From Streptomyces sp. NRRL B-3428 (GTDB lineage: Bacteria; Actinomycetota; Actinomycetes; Streptomycetales; Streptomycetaceae): a stretch of DNA of 64,000 nucleotides. The notes under the pieces were generated by a model, which had not been told where the DNA came from, searched no databases, and saw nothing but the letters and a program-made list of their open reading frames with translations. A program made the translations under genes and the position numbers. The stretch spans positions 62,001 through 126,000 of the forward strand of contig JOGW01000015.1 in assembly GCA_000721375.1 (NCBI GenBank), in the 5' to 3' direction. The stretch's first letter is position 1; every line of letters starts with the position of its first letter. Positions 46,206 through 54,823 of this stretch are shown here, in pieces.

Positions 46206-47159
46206 TCAGATGCCGGCCGTGTAACCGGGCGTGTAGCCGGGCGTCACGGCGGATGCCGTGCTCTGGGCGCCGGAGGCGGCGTTCTGCAGGAGCGGGCCCG
46301 CGTCCGTGCGGACCGTTTCCGTGAGGCCCTGGGCCAGAGGGGCGACCTCGGCGGTGACGCCGCGCGCCAGGCCGTCCGCGTCGCCGCCGACGCCGGTGGC
46401 CAGACCGGTCGCGGCCGTGGCCACGTCCTGGACCAGCGGCTGCACCTCGGAGACGACGACATCGGCCACCGGCCGTACGTCCCCGACGACCCCGCCCGCG
46501 AAGGGCTGCACCTCGTCGGTGCCCCCCTGCGCGAACGGCGTGACGTCGCCGCCGACGCCCTGCACGAGCGTGCCCGCGTCCGCGAGCGCCTGGCCCACGA
46601 CCGGGAGCACCGATTCGACGGCGGTCGCGGCGACCGGCGGGAGTACGGAGGCGGTGGTCTCCGCGACGACCGGGTTCGCCGTGGCGAGGGCGCCCTGGGC
46701 GTGGGCCGGGGCCTGCTCGAGGGCCGTCTGGGGTGCGAAGGCCGAGAGCGGGCCGAAGAGGTAGTCGATCTCGGCCTGCTCGGTGGGGAGCTCGGCTTCG
46801 GTCGACGGGAGCTGGGCTCCGGTCGACGGGAGCCGGTCCGTGGCGGATTCGGCCTTCGCCGCGGCAGTGGCCGTGGTGGTCTTCACCTTCGCCGCGGTGG
46901 TGGCCGCGGTCGCCTTCGCCTTGGTGGCCACCTCCTCGGCGCCGGCGGCCGATGCCTTGTCGCCGACCTGGTCGAGGGCGCCGGTGACGACGTCCACGTC
47001 CGGAGTGCTGACCGGTGCGGTGGCGGGCAGCTCGGCGGCGCTCGCGTTCGCGGCGCCGAGACCGATCATGCCGGTGGCGCCGGCGGCGGTTATGACGAGG
47101 GAGCTACGGATCTTGCGCGCGTTCACGGACGGCGCGCTCTGCTTCTTGTGCTTGCTCAT
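46206..47159 (-). CDS. Exported Ala/Val-rich repeat protein
   Basis: The 317-aa product has a signal peptide (SLVITAAGATGMIGLGAANASA, cleavage near residue 41). The mature part has no Cys and consists of loosely repeated VxPxxQGV/GDVxPxA units (for example GGDVTPFAQGG, DEVQPFAGGVVGDVRPVADVV), preceded by an Ala/Lys helix (KAKATAATTAAKVKTTTATAAAKAE). It ends PGYTPGYTAGI. I do not recognise the family; a surface or spore-wall role is only a guess. The next gene upstream (47308) encodes another exported repeat protein. Confidence 0.7.
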   Translation of the reverse strand: MSKHKKQSAPSVNARKIRSSLVITAAGATGMIGLGAANASAAELPATAPVSTPDVDVVTGALDQVGDKASAAGAEEVATKAKATAATTAAKVKTTTATAAAKAESATDRLPSTGAQLPSTEAELPTEQAEIDYLFGPLSAFAPQTALEQAPAHAQGALATANPVVAETTASVLPPVAATAVESVLPVVGQALADAGTLVQGVGGDVTPFAQGGTDEVQPFAGGVVGDVRPVADVVVSEVQPLVQDVATAATGLATGVGGDADGLARGVTAEVAPLAQGLTETVRTDAGPLLQNAASGAQSTASAVTPGYTPGYTAGI

Positions 47160-47307
47160 GACTGAGTCGGATCCTTCGAATTCGAGGGTACGAAGGGGCC
47201 GTTGAATCGGCTCTCCTTCGCGGCGGGCAGACCTGTCCCGCCCCCGCGCGGCAGGTCGTCAGGCGGGGGTGGAGCTCCGTTCGGACGCGGAGCTCTTCAG
47301 GCCGTGC

Positions 47308-48219
47308 CTAGCCGGGGAATTCGAGTACGTCGCGATGCCGGTCGCGGATCCGGTCGTACGAGGTGGGGGCGCCCTTGCCGACGGCGGACGGCACACCCAG
47401 GTGCCGGTCGGGGAGCGTGGCGGGCTGTGCGTCGGCGTGCCGCTGCGTGCTGGACTCGGCGGTGCTGTGGGCCCCGAGGCCGTGGGGTGCGCCGGGGGCC
47501 TGCAGGGGTGCGGGGGCCGACGGGGCGGCGGGGCGCGGCAGTTGGGCCACGGGGTGGGCCGGATTCGAGGCCGCCCGGATGTTCCGCTCGAGCATCGGGT
47601 GATACGCCGTGTCCGGGCGTGGCGCGCCGGCCGAAACTGCGTCGCCGCTCCCACCCGCCGGGGCGGCCTGGCCGGGCAACGCCTCCGGACCCTTGGCTCC
47701 TGAGTCCACGGGCGACGGGACATTCGGCAGCTGCGCTTGCGGCAGCCGCACGGGTTCGAGCAGCTCCGCGACGGCCTCGGCGGTCCGGTCGAGCCCTTCG
47801 CCCACAGGCTGCACGACCTGACGAACCGGTTCGGTCACGGCCGCGACGGCTTCGCGTACGGGCTCAGCGGCCTGCCGGACGGGAGCAGCCGCTTCGCGTA
47901 CCCGAGCAGCACCTTGCCGGACAGGAGCTGCCGCTTCGCGTACGCGAGCAGCGCCTTCCCGCACCATCTCGCTCGGAGGTGCCACTGCTTCACGGACCGG
48001 CTCCGCGACCGCCTCCCGTACGGAGACACTCGGCACACTCGGCACACCCGGCAGCACCCGATCAGCATCCCCCTCCGCCGCCTGCGCCCGCTCCCCGCAC
48101 AGCAGCCCGAGCACGAGGAACGCGCCGAGCAGCAAGGCCAGTTGCAGCCCGCGCCGCACCGCCGTCGGGCGCGCGAGGCGCCGGACGGCGGTCGGCAGCT
48201 GAGCTGCGTACGGGGTCAA
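47308..48219 (-). CDS. Exported protein with VREAAAPVRQ repeats
   Basis: The ~303-aa product begins with a basic segment and one hydrophobic helix (LQLALLLGAFLVLGLLCGERAQA), a signal peptide or anchor. Residues ~65-140 are repeated VREAxAPVRQ/AxRVREAAAPVRQ units, a helical amphipathic pattern, and the rest is Pro/Ala-rich and disordered. The start is uncertain: TTG at 48219 has GGAG upstream; GTG or TTG starts up to 48327 are possible. Function unknown. Confidence 0.65.
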   Translation of the reverse strand: MTPYAAQLPTAVRRLARPTAVRRGLQLALLLGAFLVLGLLCGERAQAAEGDADRVLPGVPSVPSVSVREAVAEPVREAVAPPSEMVREGAARVREAAAPVRQGAARVREAAAPVRQAAEPVREAVAAVTEPVRQVVQPVGEGLDRTAEAVAELLEPVRLPQAQLPNVPSPVDSGAKGPEALPGQAAPAGGSGDAVSAGAPRPDTAYHPMLERNIRAASNPAHPVAQLPRPAAPSAPAPLQAPGAPHGLGAHSTAESSTQRHADAQPATLPDRHLGVPSAVGKGAPTSYDRIRDRHRDVLEFPG

Positions 48220-48335
48220 CAGGGCTCCATGGCGTGGGGTTTCGTGGGGCACCCGCGTGCGTGGGGGCGGAACCGCCCGCTCCAGCGCGCCCTCCGATCC
48301 TCGCACGCGACAAGTGGGGTTACGCAAGCCCCCTG

Positions 48336-49574
48336 TTACTGATGAGTCTCCTTGTCCGGTATGGGCAGTGGGCGCTTCTCGATGGCCGCCGCCATCACCT
48401 CGGGGAACAGATCGGGGGTGCAGGCGAAGGCGGGCGCGCCGAGCCCGGCGAGCGCCGCCGCGTGTTCGCGGTCGTAGGCGGGCGCGCCCTCGTCGGAGAG
48501 CGCGAGCAGCGTCACGAACTGCACGCCCGAGGCCTTCATCGCCGCGACCCGCTTGAGCATCTCGTTGCGTATACCGCCCTCGTAGAGGTCCGAGATGAGG
48601 ACGACCACGGTGTCGGCGGGGCGGGTGATCTGCGACTGGCAGTAGGCGAGCGCGCGGTTGATGTCCGTGCCGCCGCCGAGCTGCGTACCGAACAGCACGT
48701 CCACCGGATCGTCCAGTTGGTCGGTGAGGTCGACGACCGCCGTGTCGAAGACGACCAGGCGCGTGCTGATCGAGCGCATCGAGGCGAGGACCGCGCCGAA
48801 GACGGAGGCGTAGACGACCGAGGCCGCCATGGACCCCGACTGGTCGATGCAGAGGATGACCTCCTTCTTGACCGACTGCGCGGCCCGCCCGTAGCCGATC
48901 AGCCGCTCGGGCACGACGGTGCGGTACTCGGGCAGGTAGTTCTTGAGGTTGGCCGCGATCGTGCGGTTCCAGTCGATGTCGTGGTGGCGCGGCCGGCTGA
49001 TCTTCGCGCTGCGGTCGAGTGCGCCGGTGAGGGTGGCCCGGGTGCGGGTGGCCAGGCGCTTCTCCAGATCTTCGACGACCTTGCGCACCACAGCCCGTGC
49101 GGTCTCCTTGCTGGTTTCGGGCATGGCCTTGTTGAGCGAGAGCAGGGTGCCGACCAGATGGACGTCCGGCTCGATGGCTTCGAGCATCTCGGGTTCGAGC
49201 AGGAGCGTGGACAGGCCCAGGCGGTCGATGGCGTCGCGCTGCATCACCTGGACCACGGAGGACGGGAAGTACGTACGGATGTCCCCGAGCCAGCGCGCGA
49301 CGGAGGGCGCGGAGGCGCCGAGCCCCGCGGAACGGTCCCTGCCCCCTCCCCCGCCCTTCTTCCCGTAGAGCGATTCGAGCGCGGAGTCCATCGCGGCGTC
49401 ACTGCCCGACAGTGCGCAGCCGGTGCCGTCGGCCTCCTGCCCGCCGAGGACCATGCGCCAGCGGCGCAGCCGCTCGGTGTCGGGCGTCGCATCAGGTGTC
49501 GCACCGGGTGTCGTAGCGGGCGTCGCATCAGGTGTCGAAGCGGGCGTCGTATCGGGCGTCGTATGGGTGGTCAT
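48336..49574 (-). CDS. VWA-domain protein of the MoxR/VWA locus
   Basis: The 412-aa product ends with a von Willebrand A domain with a complete MIDAS: D244-x-S246-x-S248 in CIDQSGSMA, Thr303 in GGTDINRAL and Asp329 in ISDLYEGG. The N-terminal ~30 residues are TPDATP repeats (12-bp DNA repeats near 49490-49560), followed by a helical region. In MoxR/VWA pairs the ATPase remodels a client and the VWA protein acts as adaptor or metal-dependent binder. Its ATG overlaps the DUF5682 stop (ATGA). Confidence 0.88.
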   Translation of the reverse strand: MTTHTTPDTTPASTPDATPATTPGATPDATPDTERLRRWRMVLGGQEADGTGCALSGSDAAMDSALESLYGKKGGGGGRDRSAGLGASAPSVARWLGDIRTYFPSSVVQVMQRDAIDRLGLSTLLLEPEMLEAIEPDVHLVGTLLSLNKAMPETSKETARAVVRKVVEDLEKRLATRTRATLTGALDRSAKISRPRHHDIDWNRTIAANLKNYLPEYRTVVPERLIGYGRAAQSVKKEVILCIDQSGSMAASVVYASVFGAVLASMRSISTRLVVFDTAVVDLTDQLDDPVDVLFGTQLGGGTDINRALAYCQSQITRPADTVVVLISDLYEGGIRNEMLKRVAAMKASGVQFVTLLALSDEGAPAYDREHAAALAGLGAPAFACTPDLFPEVMAAAIEKRPLPIPDKETHQ

Positions 49575-52048
49575 CCGGCGACCTCCGCAAGGTCGTTGTC
49601 GGGGGTGGTCCTGACTGCGTCGTCTGCGTCGGCTGCGTCGTCCAGGCCGAGGAGCAGTCGGACCACGGGCAGCACGGCGGCGGCGCGCTCCTCGTCAAGG
49701 GTGGCCGCGAACCCGGGCACGCCCACCGGGACCGCCGTGGCGGGCCCGTCGGCCGGTCCACGCCGGACGAGCTCGCCGAGGGTGCGCCGTACGCCAGGTT
49801 CGTACGCGGAGAAGGTGCGCCGGAGCAGGGGCAGCACATCCGTGAACGCCGTGTCGGGAACGGATGTGAGCCAGGCGTCGACCAGGCCGAGCAGCCGCTC
49901 GTCGTGGACGAGCAGCATGCCGCCCGAGCCGCCGCCGACGAACCCGTCGATCCACGCCGCCGCGTCGGCCGGCGGGGTGCCGGCCGAGAGCGCGAGTCCC
50001 ATGAGCCGCCCGGCCTCGTCCTGGCTCAACTCCCCTTCGTCCAGGAGCAGTCGCACCGCGCGCCCGCGGATCACACCGGGAACGGTGTCGCGGGTGCCGA
50101 GGGTGTGCAGCACGGCGTACCAGCGGGGGCGTACGGCGTCGGTGTCCGCACCGTCCTGCGTCCCACGCTGCTCGTCGAGCAGGGCGACCGCGCCATGGAC
50201 CGCGTCCACATGCGTACGCATCTGTGCCGCGCCGTCCGCGTCGAGGCTCACGCAGGCCGGTGCGAGCCCGACGAAGACGCGCTCGGCGAGACCGGCCGCG
50301 ACCTCGGTGAGCGCCGCGGTGTCCGTGCCGCGTACGTCGCCGTAGCGCAGCGAGCGGACCAGGGCGGGCAGTGCCTGGGCGAGGTGGCCGACGTCGGCGT
50401 CGAGCGCCGCGCGGTCGGCGAGTACGCGCATCACGACCGGGAGAGCGTCGGGCAGATCGGCCAGGAGACAGCGCTCGGCGAGCGCTGTCACATCGGCGAG
50501 CGCGGGCGCGCCGATCGCGTCCGCCTCGGCCTTCGCCGTCGCCGCGCCCAGGACCTCGGTGCCCCAGATGCCCGCCTCGGCCACCCGTACCGCGAGTTCG
50601 GGCTCCCAGCGCAGCCGCCAGCTCTCCCGGAAGGTGCCGGTGCTGCCGCGGGTGGCGGCCGCCGGCTCGCCCCAGCCGATGCCGAGCAGCCTCAGCCGGT
50701 GGAGCAGGCGGCTGCGCTCGGCGTCGTTGGGTTTGCGCAGGTCGAGCTCCAACTCCCGCTCCAGCGCCTCGGGTTTGAGCCGCAGAGTCTTCTGGATACG
50801 GGTCAGATCGCGCTGCAGCGGCACGGCGGGCGCGGCCGAGGGGACTTCGCCGAGGACGTCCCCCACGATCAGGCGGTCGTGGATCAGCGAGAGCGGTACG
50901 TCGGAGCCGTCGCACAGCACGGCCCGGACGGCGTCCGTGGTCTCGGAGAGACCGGGCAGCGGACGGCCGCGCATCGCGGCGAGTGTCTCGGCCAGCCGTA
51001 CGGCCTCGATGACATGGGCCGAGGAGACGAGGCGGTCCTCGTCGCGAAGGAGCCCCGCGACCTTGGTCAGCCACCGCTCCACGGGCCGGTCGGGTGCCGC
51101 GAAGAGATGGGCGTACCAGCCCGGTGAGTCGATGCCCGCGCCGTAGCCGCTCGCGCGCGACAGCCTGCGGTGCGTCCACGGCACCCAGGTCATGTCGACC
51201 TTCGCCTTGGGCAGCCCCTTGAGCAGGGCGCGGTCGGCGGTGACGGTGGTCCTCTCGTGCAGCGCGGGCACGTGCCAGGCGCCGCACACGACCGCGTATC
51301 CGCTGCCGAACTCCTTTGCCGCCACGCGCATTTGGAGGCGCATATACGCCTCGCGCACGAGGTCCCGGTCGTGTCCGCCCGACCCGTACACCTCACGCAG
51401 CGCGCCCATGGCCTCGGCGAGCGCGGCGAACGGGGCCAGCGCCTCCCCCGCCGACCGGGACTGCCCGCGGTACTCGACCACGTCCTCCCACCAGCGCTCG
51501 GGGTCGTCGTAGCCGGCGGTCTCGGCGAGGACGGCGATGGGGTCGACGCGGAGATCCTCGGCGGAGGGCTCCGCGGCCGCAGCGGCTCCCGGCTGCGTAT
51601 CGATGTCGGCCCCCGGCGCCCCCTCCGCGCCGCCCTGTTCCCCTTGCCCCTCCTCTTTCCCCTCCTCCGCCCGCAGCGCCAGCGAATGGGCCGCCGGCAG
51701 ATCGATGAACCGCACCGGAACCCCGCGCTCCAGCGCCCACCCGACCGCCACCCACTCCGGGGAGAACTCGGCGAACGGCCAGAACGCCGAGCACCGCGGA
51801 TCGTCCACCACATGCCCGAGCAGCGCGACCGGCGGCCGCATCTCCTCGTCACCGGCCAGCGCCACCAGCGCATCCGCCTCGGGCGGCCCCTCGATCAGCA
51901 CGGCCCGCGGGCGCTGCGCGTCCAGCGCCGCCCGCACGGCCCGCGCCGAACCGGGCCCGTGATGCCGCACCCCGAGAATCCAGGGCCCGCCCTCGGCCGG
52001 CTCCCCCTCCATGCCCCGCACAGCCCTCAACTCCCCTCCCCCGTCCAT
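49571..52048 (-). CDS. DUF5682 family protein
   Basis: The ~825-aa product starts with the characteristic ILGVRHHGPGSARAVRAAL block and PRAVLIEGPPEADAL, followed by VPVRFIDLPAAHSLAL, a low-complexity acidic insert and a long helical C-terminal half. DUF5682 proteins are found next to MoxR ATPase and VWA genes in many bacteria; biochemical role unknown, and the early HHGPGS looks like an active- or metal-site motif. I chose ATG 52048, with GGGAGG at good spacing; GTG 52099 and ATG 52012 are alternatives. It starts 43 bp after the MoxR stop. Confidence 0.83.
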   Translation of the reverse strand: MDGGGELRAVRGMEGEPAEGGPWILGVRHHGPGSARAVRAALDAQRPRAVLIEGPPEADALVALAGDEEMRPPVALLGHVVDDPRCSAFWPFAEFSPEWVAVGWALERGVPVRFIDLPAAHSLALRAEEGKEEGQGEQGGAEGAPGADIDTQPGAAAAAEPSAEDLRVDPIAVLAETAGYDDPERWWEDVVEYRGQSRSAGEALAPFAALAEAMGALREVYGSGGHDRDLVREAYMRLQMRVAAKEFGSGYAVVCGAWHVPALHERTTVTADRALLKGLPKAKVDMTWVPWTHRRLSRASGYGAGIDSPGWYAHLFAAPDRPVERWLTKVAGLLRDEDRLVSSAHVIEAVRLAETLAAMRGRPLPGLSETTDAVRAVLCDGSDVPLSLIHDRLIVGDVLGEVPSAAPAVPLQRDLTRIQKTLRLKPEALERELELDLRKPNDAERSRLLHRLRLLGIGWGEPAAATRGSTGTFRESWRLRWEPELAVRVAEAGIWGTEVLGAATAKAEADAIGAPALADVTALAERCLLADLPDALPVVMRVLADRAALDADVGHLAQALPALVRSLRYGDVRGTDTAALTEVAAGLAERVFVGLAPACVSLDADGAAQMRTHVDAVHGAVALLDEQRGTQDGADTDAVRPRWYAVLHTLGTRDTVPGVIRGRAVRLLLDEGELSQDEAGRLMGLALSAGTPPADAAAWIDGFVGGGSGGMLLVHDERLLGLVDAWLTSVPDTAFTDVLPLLRRTFSAYEPGVRRTLGELVRRGPADGPATAVPVGVPGFAATLDEERAAAVLPVVRLLLGLDDAADADDAVRTTPDNDLAEVAG

Positions 52049-52091
52049 CAACCCCGACCTCCCTCGTACGTACGCGGCCGACCCGGAACCC

Positions 52092-53207
52092 TCACCCACT
52101 CACCTCTCGGCAGGCCCGGTAGAAGTCCTTCCAGCCGTCCCGCTCGCGCACGACCGCCTCCAGGTACTCCTTCCACACCACGCGATCCGCCGCCGGATCA
52201 CGGACGACCGCGCCGAGGATGCCCGCCGCCACGTCGCCGGGGCGAAGGACGCCGTCGCCGAAGTGGGTGGCGAGGGCGAGCCCGTTGGTGACCACGGAGA
52301 TCGCCTCGGCCGTCGAGAGCGTGCCGCTCGGGGACTTGACCTTGGTGCGGCCGTCGGCCGTGATGCCGTCGCGCAGCTCACGGAAGACGGTGACGACCCG
52401 GCGGATCTCGTCGATGCCGTCGGGACCCGGCGGCAGATCGAGCGAGCGGCCGAGCTGGTCGACACGGCGCGCGACGATGTCGACCTCGGCGTCCACGCTC
52501 TCGGGCAGCGGAAGGACCACCGTGTTGAAGCGGCGGCGCAGCGCGCTGGAAAGATCGTTGACCCCCCGGTCCCGGTCGTTGGCGGTGGCGATCAGGTTGA
52601 AGCCGCGGACGGCCTGCACCTCCTGCCCCAACTCCGGTATGGGCAGGGTCTTCTCGGACAGGATCGTGATCAGCGTGTCCTGTACGTCGGCGGGGATACG
52701 GGTGAGCTCCTCGACCCGGGCCGTCATGCCCTCGGACATCGCACGCATCACAGGGCTCGACACCAGCGCGTCCCGGCTCGGACCGTGGGCGAGCAACTGG
52801 GCGTAGTTCCATCCGTAGCGGATGGCCTCCTCGGGCGTGCCCGCCGTCCCCTGGACGAGCAGCGTCGAGTCGCCGCTGACCGCGGCCGCGAGATGCTCGG
52901 ACACCCAGGTCTTCGCGGTGCCGGGCACACCGAGCAGAAGCAGTGCGCGGTCGGTGGCGAGGGTGGTCACGGCGACCTCGACGAGGCGGCGCGGTCCCAC
53001 GTACTTGGGAGAGATGACGGTGCCGTCGGACAGGGTGCCGCCCAGGAGATACGTGGCCACCGCCCACGGCGACAGCCGCCAGCGCTCGGGGCGTGGACGG
53101 TCGTCCGCGGCCGCCAGCGCGGCGAGCTCGTCCGCGAACGCGTCCTCCGCGTGCGGCCGCAGCACCTCTGCGGCGGGCCGCGCGGTCCCGTTGTCGAGCA
53201 CGGTCAT
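52092..53207 (-). CDS. MoxR-type AAA+ ATPase
   Basis: The 371-aa product has Walker A GVPGTAKT (93-100), sensor-1 IATANDRDRG and Arg-finger-like ALRRRFNTVVLPLP. Where most MoxR proteins have a Walker B hhhDEINR, this one reads ARVEELTRIPADVQ, which puts Glu-Glu in place of Asp-Glu; this may be a subfamily feature. MoxR ATPases act as chaperones with VWA partners. First gene of the leftward operon; ATG 53207 follows GGAGGGGG. Confidence 0.9.
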   Translation of the reverse strand: MTVLDNGTARPAAEVLRPHAEDAFADELAALAAADDRPRPERWRLSPWAVATYLLGGTLSDGTVISPKYVGPRRLVEVAVTTLATDRALLLLGVPGTAKTWVSEHLAAAVSGDSTLLVQGTAGTPEEAIRYGWNYAQLLAHGPSRDALVSSPVMRAMSEGMTARVEELTRIPADVQDTLITILSEKTLPIPELGQEVQAVRGFNLIATANDRDRGVNDLSSALRRRFNTVVLPLPESVDAEVDIVARRVDQLGRSLDLPPGPDGIDEIRRVVTVFRELRDGITADGRTKVKSPSGTLSTAEAISVVTNGLALATHFGDGVLRPGDVAAGILGAVVRDPAADRVVWKEYLEAVVRERDGWKDFYRACREVSG

Positions 53208-53265
53208 GGATCCCCCTCCAGATCTCCGGAGCCTTCGCCCCGGGCCGTTTTCCGGCGTGACATCC

Positions 53266-53288
53266 AAGGTGCACCACGCCACTGACAA
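53266..53288 (-). promoter_or_regulatory. Candidate DNA-damage (PafBC-type) promoter for the MoxR operon
   Basis: On the minus strand TTGTCAGTG (53288-53280), an 8-bp spacer and CACCTT (53271-53266). This fits the RecA-independent damage promoter pattern TTGTCRGTG-N8-TANNNT with one mismatch (C for T at the first -10 base). It would give a leader of roughly 50 nt to the MoxR ATG. Confidence 0.6.
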
Positions 53289-53391
53289 TCGGCCTCGGAG
53301 TCGTCTCGCAGCAGCTCCGAATCCGTCCCGCAGGCTTCTCCAACTGCCGCCGAATCCCGACGAATCCGCAGGTCGGAGCCGATTGTCAGTG
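53280..53391. repeat. 14-bp inverted repeat spanning the divergent promoters
   Basis: CACTGACAATCGGC at 53280-53293 and its exact complement GCCGATTGTCAGTG at 53378-53391, 84 bp apart. Each arm contains the TTGTCAGTG element of the outward-facing promoter. Confidence 0.95.
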
Positions 53392-53405
53392 CCGGGATCT
53401 ACCTT
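53383..53405 (+). promoter_or_regulatory. Candidate DNA-damage (PafBC-type) promoter for the SWIM operon
   Basis: TTGTCAGTG (53383-53391), exactly 8 bp (CCGGGATC), then TACCTT (53400-53405): a full match to the actinobacterial RecA-independent damage promoter pattern TTGTCRGTG-N8-TANNNT. The ATG at 53413 lies 7 bp past the hexamer, so the transcript would be leaderless or nearly so. Confidence 0.72.
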
Positions 53406-53412
53406 CGGGGAC

Positions 53413-54762
53413 ATGACTCAGCAGGGGGTGCGATGGACGGCTGATCAGGTGCTCGCACTGGCGCCTGACGCCGCGTCACGCAAAGCCGGAAGCAAGCTCG
53501 GGGCGGCCGGTCCGTGGTCCGAGGCGGGCAGTTCGAAGGAGGGGGCGGTATGGGGACTGTGCAAGGGCAGCGGCAGCAAGCCGTACCAGACGATGGTCGA
53601 CACGGCAGGGCCCGCGTACAAGTGCAGCTGCCCCAGCCGCAAGTTCCCGTGCAAGCACGCGCTCGGGCTACTGCTGCTCTGGGCGGGCGACCAGGGCGCG
53701 GGCCCGTCGATACCGCAGGCCGATGCGCCGCAGTGGGTGGAGCAGTGGCTCGCGGACCGGCGCAAGCGCGCCGAGGAGCAGACGGCCGCCAATAGAGGGG
53801 ACGGGAAGCAGGTCGACGAGGAGGCGGCGCGGCGCCGTGCCGCGCGGCGGGCCGAGCGGGTCACCGCGGGAGTGACCGAGCTTGAACAGCGTCTGGAGGA
53901 CCTGCTGCGCGGCGGTCTGGCCTCGGCGGAACAGGCCGGGTACGGACTCGGCGAGGAGACCGCCCGCCGGATGGTCGACGCCCAGGCACCCGGACTGGCC
54001 TCGCGCGTCCAGGAGTTGGGCGTCATACCGGCGTCCGGTCCCGGCTGGCCGGTGCGACTGCTCGAGGAGTGCGCGCTGCTGCATCTGCTCGGCCAGGCCT
54101 GGCTGCGCAGGGAGCGGCTGCCGCATCCACTGGCGGCGACGGTGCGTTCGCGGATCGGGCTGCCCTCGTCCGCCGAGGGGCCGGCGGTGCGCGACCGGTG
54201 GGTGGTGCTCGCCCAGTACGACTCGGCGGACGCGCGGCTGACCACGCGCCGGATATGGGTGTACGGAGAGAAGTCCGGGCGGACGGCCCTGCTCCTGTCT
54301 TACGGGGCGGCGGGCCGCGCACCCGAACTCGCGCTGCCCGTGGGCCTCGCACTCGACGCCGAGCTGTCCGCGTATCCGGGCGGCGGGCACCGCCACGCGC
54401 TCGGCGAGCGCTTCGCCGCGCCCGAGCCGGGCGAGCCGGGTGGGGGCCGGCCGCACGGGGTGAGCACGCATGCGGCTGCCGCCGCCTACGGCACAGCCCT
54501 GCGCGACGACCCCTGGCTGGAGTCCTGGCCGGTGACCCTGCACGACGTCGTCCCCACACCCGTGGAGGACGGGATGCAGCTCGCCGACGCCGACGGCTCG
54601 GGAGCACTGCCCGTGGTCCCGGTGTCCCGGCCCGGTCTGTGGCGGCTCGCCGCTGTCTCGGGCGGGGGCGCGGTGACGGTGTTCGGCGAGTGCGGCCATC
54701 GCGGGTTCACCCCGCTCACGGTGTGGTCGCCGGACTCGGGGAGTGCGGTGCCGCTGTGCTGA
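53413..54762 (+). CDS. SWIM zinc-finger protein
   Basis: The 449-aa product has a SWIM motif CxC-x6-CxH: Cys71, Cys73, Cys80 and His82 in KCSCPSRKFPCKH. SWIM fingers bind nucleic acid or protein and occur in DNA-repair and recombination factors. The remaining ~330 residues are helical and unassigned. First gene of the rightward operon; no ribosome site is needed if the transcript is leaderless, and none is visible at good spacing. Confidence 0.87.
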   Translation: MTQQGVRWTADQVLALAPDAASRKAGSKLGAAGPWSEAGSSKEGAVWGLCKGSGSKPYQTMVDTAGPAYKCSCPSRKFPCKHALGLLLLWAGDQGAGPSIPQADAPQWVEQWLADRRKRAEEQTAANRGDGKQVDEEAARRRAARRAERVTAGVTELEQRLEDLLRGGLASAEQAGYGLGEETARRMVDAQAPGLASRVQELGVIPASGPGWPVRLLEECALLHLLGQAWLRRERLPHPLAATVRSRIGLPSSAEGPAVRDRWVVLAQYDSADARLTTRRIWVYGEKSGRTALLLSYGAAGRAPELALPVGLALDAELSAYPGGGHRHALGERFAAPEPGEPGGGRPHGVSTHAAAAAYGTALRDDPWLESWPVTLHDVVPTPVEDGMQLADADGSGALPVVPVSRPGLWRLAAVSGGGAVTVFGECGHRGFTPLTVWSPDSGSAVPLC

Positions 54763-54823
54763 GGGTGCGCCCGCCCCGGAACCGTACGAGCACTTGTCCT
54801 CACGTATCGGAAGGAGGCCTCAC

